A stretch of DNA of 6,134 nt from Methanosphaera sp. (GTDB lineage: Archaea > Methanobacteriota > Methanobacteria > Methanobacteriales > Methanobacteriaceae), in the NCBI GenBank assembly GCA_017430835.1, contig JAFRMD010000110.1, forward strand, positions 1 through 6,134, read 5' to 3'. The notes under the pieces are model-generated. The model had not been told where the DNA came from. It searched no databases and was given only the letters and a program-made list of their open reading frames with translations. Made by a program: the position numbers and the translations under genes. The number at the start of each line of letters is the position of its first letter. The stretch's first letter is position 1. This document shows positions 5,433 through 6,134 of this stretch, piece after piece.

Positions 5433-5458
5433 CTTCGCTATACTTATCTATAACGAAG
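5433..5458 (-). repeat. Palindromic repeat, copy B (inverted relative to copy A)
   Basis: Arms CTTCGCTATA (5433-5442) and TATAACGAAG (5449-5458) enclose CTTATC. Read on the minus strand it is nearly identical to the unit at 3331-3356, including the position of the G-U wobble, which implies the two are copies of one element in opposite orientation. It lies about 35 bases beyond the intron 3' end, in the downstream flank. Confidence 0.6.
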
Positions 5459-5563
5459 AAAAATTATAAAAATAATACATAAACAAGGAGATATTTCATG
5501 AACCAATAGAAAAAATAATTATCTCACACTTTAATATGATAAAAATTTTTCTCTATTGTAAAC

Positions 5564-5578
5564 GAGAGTGTGCAAGAA
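5564..5578 (-). repeat. Probable IS-end repeat, copy 3 (opposite orientation)
   Basis: The reverse complement reads TTCTTGCACACTCTC, agreeing at 13 of 15 positions with the copy at 3151-3165. In this orientation it corresponds to the left end of an IS whose transposase would read rightward, but no transposase sequence follows. It is therefore a solo end or the relic of a deleted element. Confidence 0.4.
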
Positions 5579-5627
5579 GTAATCATTCTTCACTATTTTT
5601 TAAATGGATTTACTTGTTTTGTTTTTC

Positions 5628-5895
5628 TTATTTATCAACCCGCAGTATAACCTTATCACTACTTTAACGTGCATACTCAGATATCACATCCAACAATTGT
5701 ACAACACTCAAACTCTTAACCACACCCTCAATAGTGTACCCCTTGACGCTCAGGACTCCAAGCACTATTATTAATATATAATCCAACCCTCATCCACTAG
5801 AAGAAGATTGGCCATTAGCATTTAAAATATCCTATAAATCCACCACATACACCTAGCACACAATTATTAGTTACTTGTTTCTTGTAAACAGTATA
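5628..5895 (-). pseudogene. Degraded small membrane gene with PspC-like motif
   Basis: Read on the minus strand from about 5895, one frame gives VYKKQVTNNCVLGVCGGFIGYFK (GVCGG..GYF at 5824-5853). This matches the start of the PspC domain, 'LyRs..d+.iaGVCGGlAeYf'. It continues through two in-frame stops (5815-5817 and 5797-5799) as W-PIFF-WMR, parallel to the PspC 'dPtlvRl..'. After a one-base shift, a hydrophobic helix follows (LDYILIIVLGVLSV, then KGYTIEGVVKSL) to a stop at 5664-5666, and a last short piece (SSDKVILRVDK) ends at TAA 5628-5630. PspC-domain proteins are small membrane proteins tied to envelope-stress regulation. At least two stops and one frameshift make this a dead gene. The PspC match is a motif-level judgement, and the C-terminal part is not recognised. 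Confidence 0.42.
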
Positions 5896-6134
5896 AATAG
5901 TAAATGTATGAAAACTAAGGGAAAAACCACCACGAATTAAAAAAAAGTTACGCTATAACAACCAAAATAACACCCAAAAAACAATAACCAAGAGGGAAAA
6001 GAGTAAAAAAAATAACCAAATACATATAAATAATAATATACAAAATAGATATCAAGCTTTAATCAATTCAATAAAGACTCATATTATAAAATTGAATAAA
6101 GCACAAAAAAACTAAAAAAAATCAGAATAAAAAA
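5896..6134. other. A-rich terminal stretch without recognisable features
   Basis: No open frame, hairpin or known motif stands out on either strand. There is a weak repeat of ATT-AATAAAG type near 6066-6076 and 6091-6102. The strand bias (A and C over T and G) resembles other decayed parts of the window. Confidence 0.5.

Overview
The window is very AT-rich. Its two intact genes sit behind archaeal-type Shine-Dalgarno sequences of the GTGAT kind, and the rest is A/T-dominated sequence full of broken mobile elements. This fits a gut-type methanogen of the Methanobacteriales (Methanosphaera- or Methanobrevibacter-like). That assignment is inferred from composition, ribosome binding sites and protein style, and is not proven.

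Layout from left to right. At 1-285 is the 3' end of a DDE transposase, whose insertion sequence (IS) probably ends at about 366. An AT-rich leader with a spaced direct repeat follows, then an intact AAA ATPase with a DUF4143-type C-terminus (594-1814). Next is an intact small protein of the O6-alkylguanine-DNA alkyltransferase fold that lacks the alkyl-accepting cysteine (2026-2493). Convergent with it is the frameshifted tail of a CPBP intramembrane protease on the minus strand (2559-2802). This tail abuts the decayed end of a second copy of the same transposase family (2783-3023), again followed by the IS-end sequence (3151-3165).

From 3166 to about 4400 I see no gene. The stretch holds several palindromes, a MITE-like inverted repeat pair (3311-3442) and a striking cluster of GTGGGAAC repeats around a long imperfect palindrome (4111-4318). 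From 4404 to 5398 lies a chimeric relic. It begins with a possible tyrosine-recombinase C-terminal tail and then carries the 3' half of a group II intron: the maturase end of the reverse transcriptase, with a one-base deletion exactly in the YADD catalytic motif, followed by a textbook domain V and a domain VI hairpin.

The right end holds a second copy of the main palindrome in opposite orientation (5433-5458), a third IS-end sequence in opposite orientation (5564-5578), and a minus-strand relic with a PspC-like motif (5628-5895). The last 240 bases show nothing interpretable.

The region reads as a mobile-element graveyard around two surviving accessory genes. The ATPase and the alkyltransferase-like protein point the same way but are 211 bases apart, and the second has its own strong ribosome binding site, so they need not be an operon. 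I do not see convincing evidence of a complete, undescribed multi-gene system. The most unusual items are the cysteine-less alkyltransferase-like protein, the GTGGGAAC repeat cluster and the exact YADD deletion.
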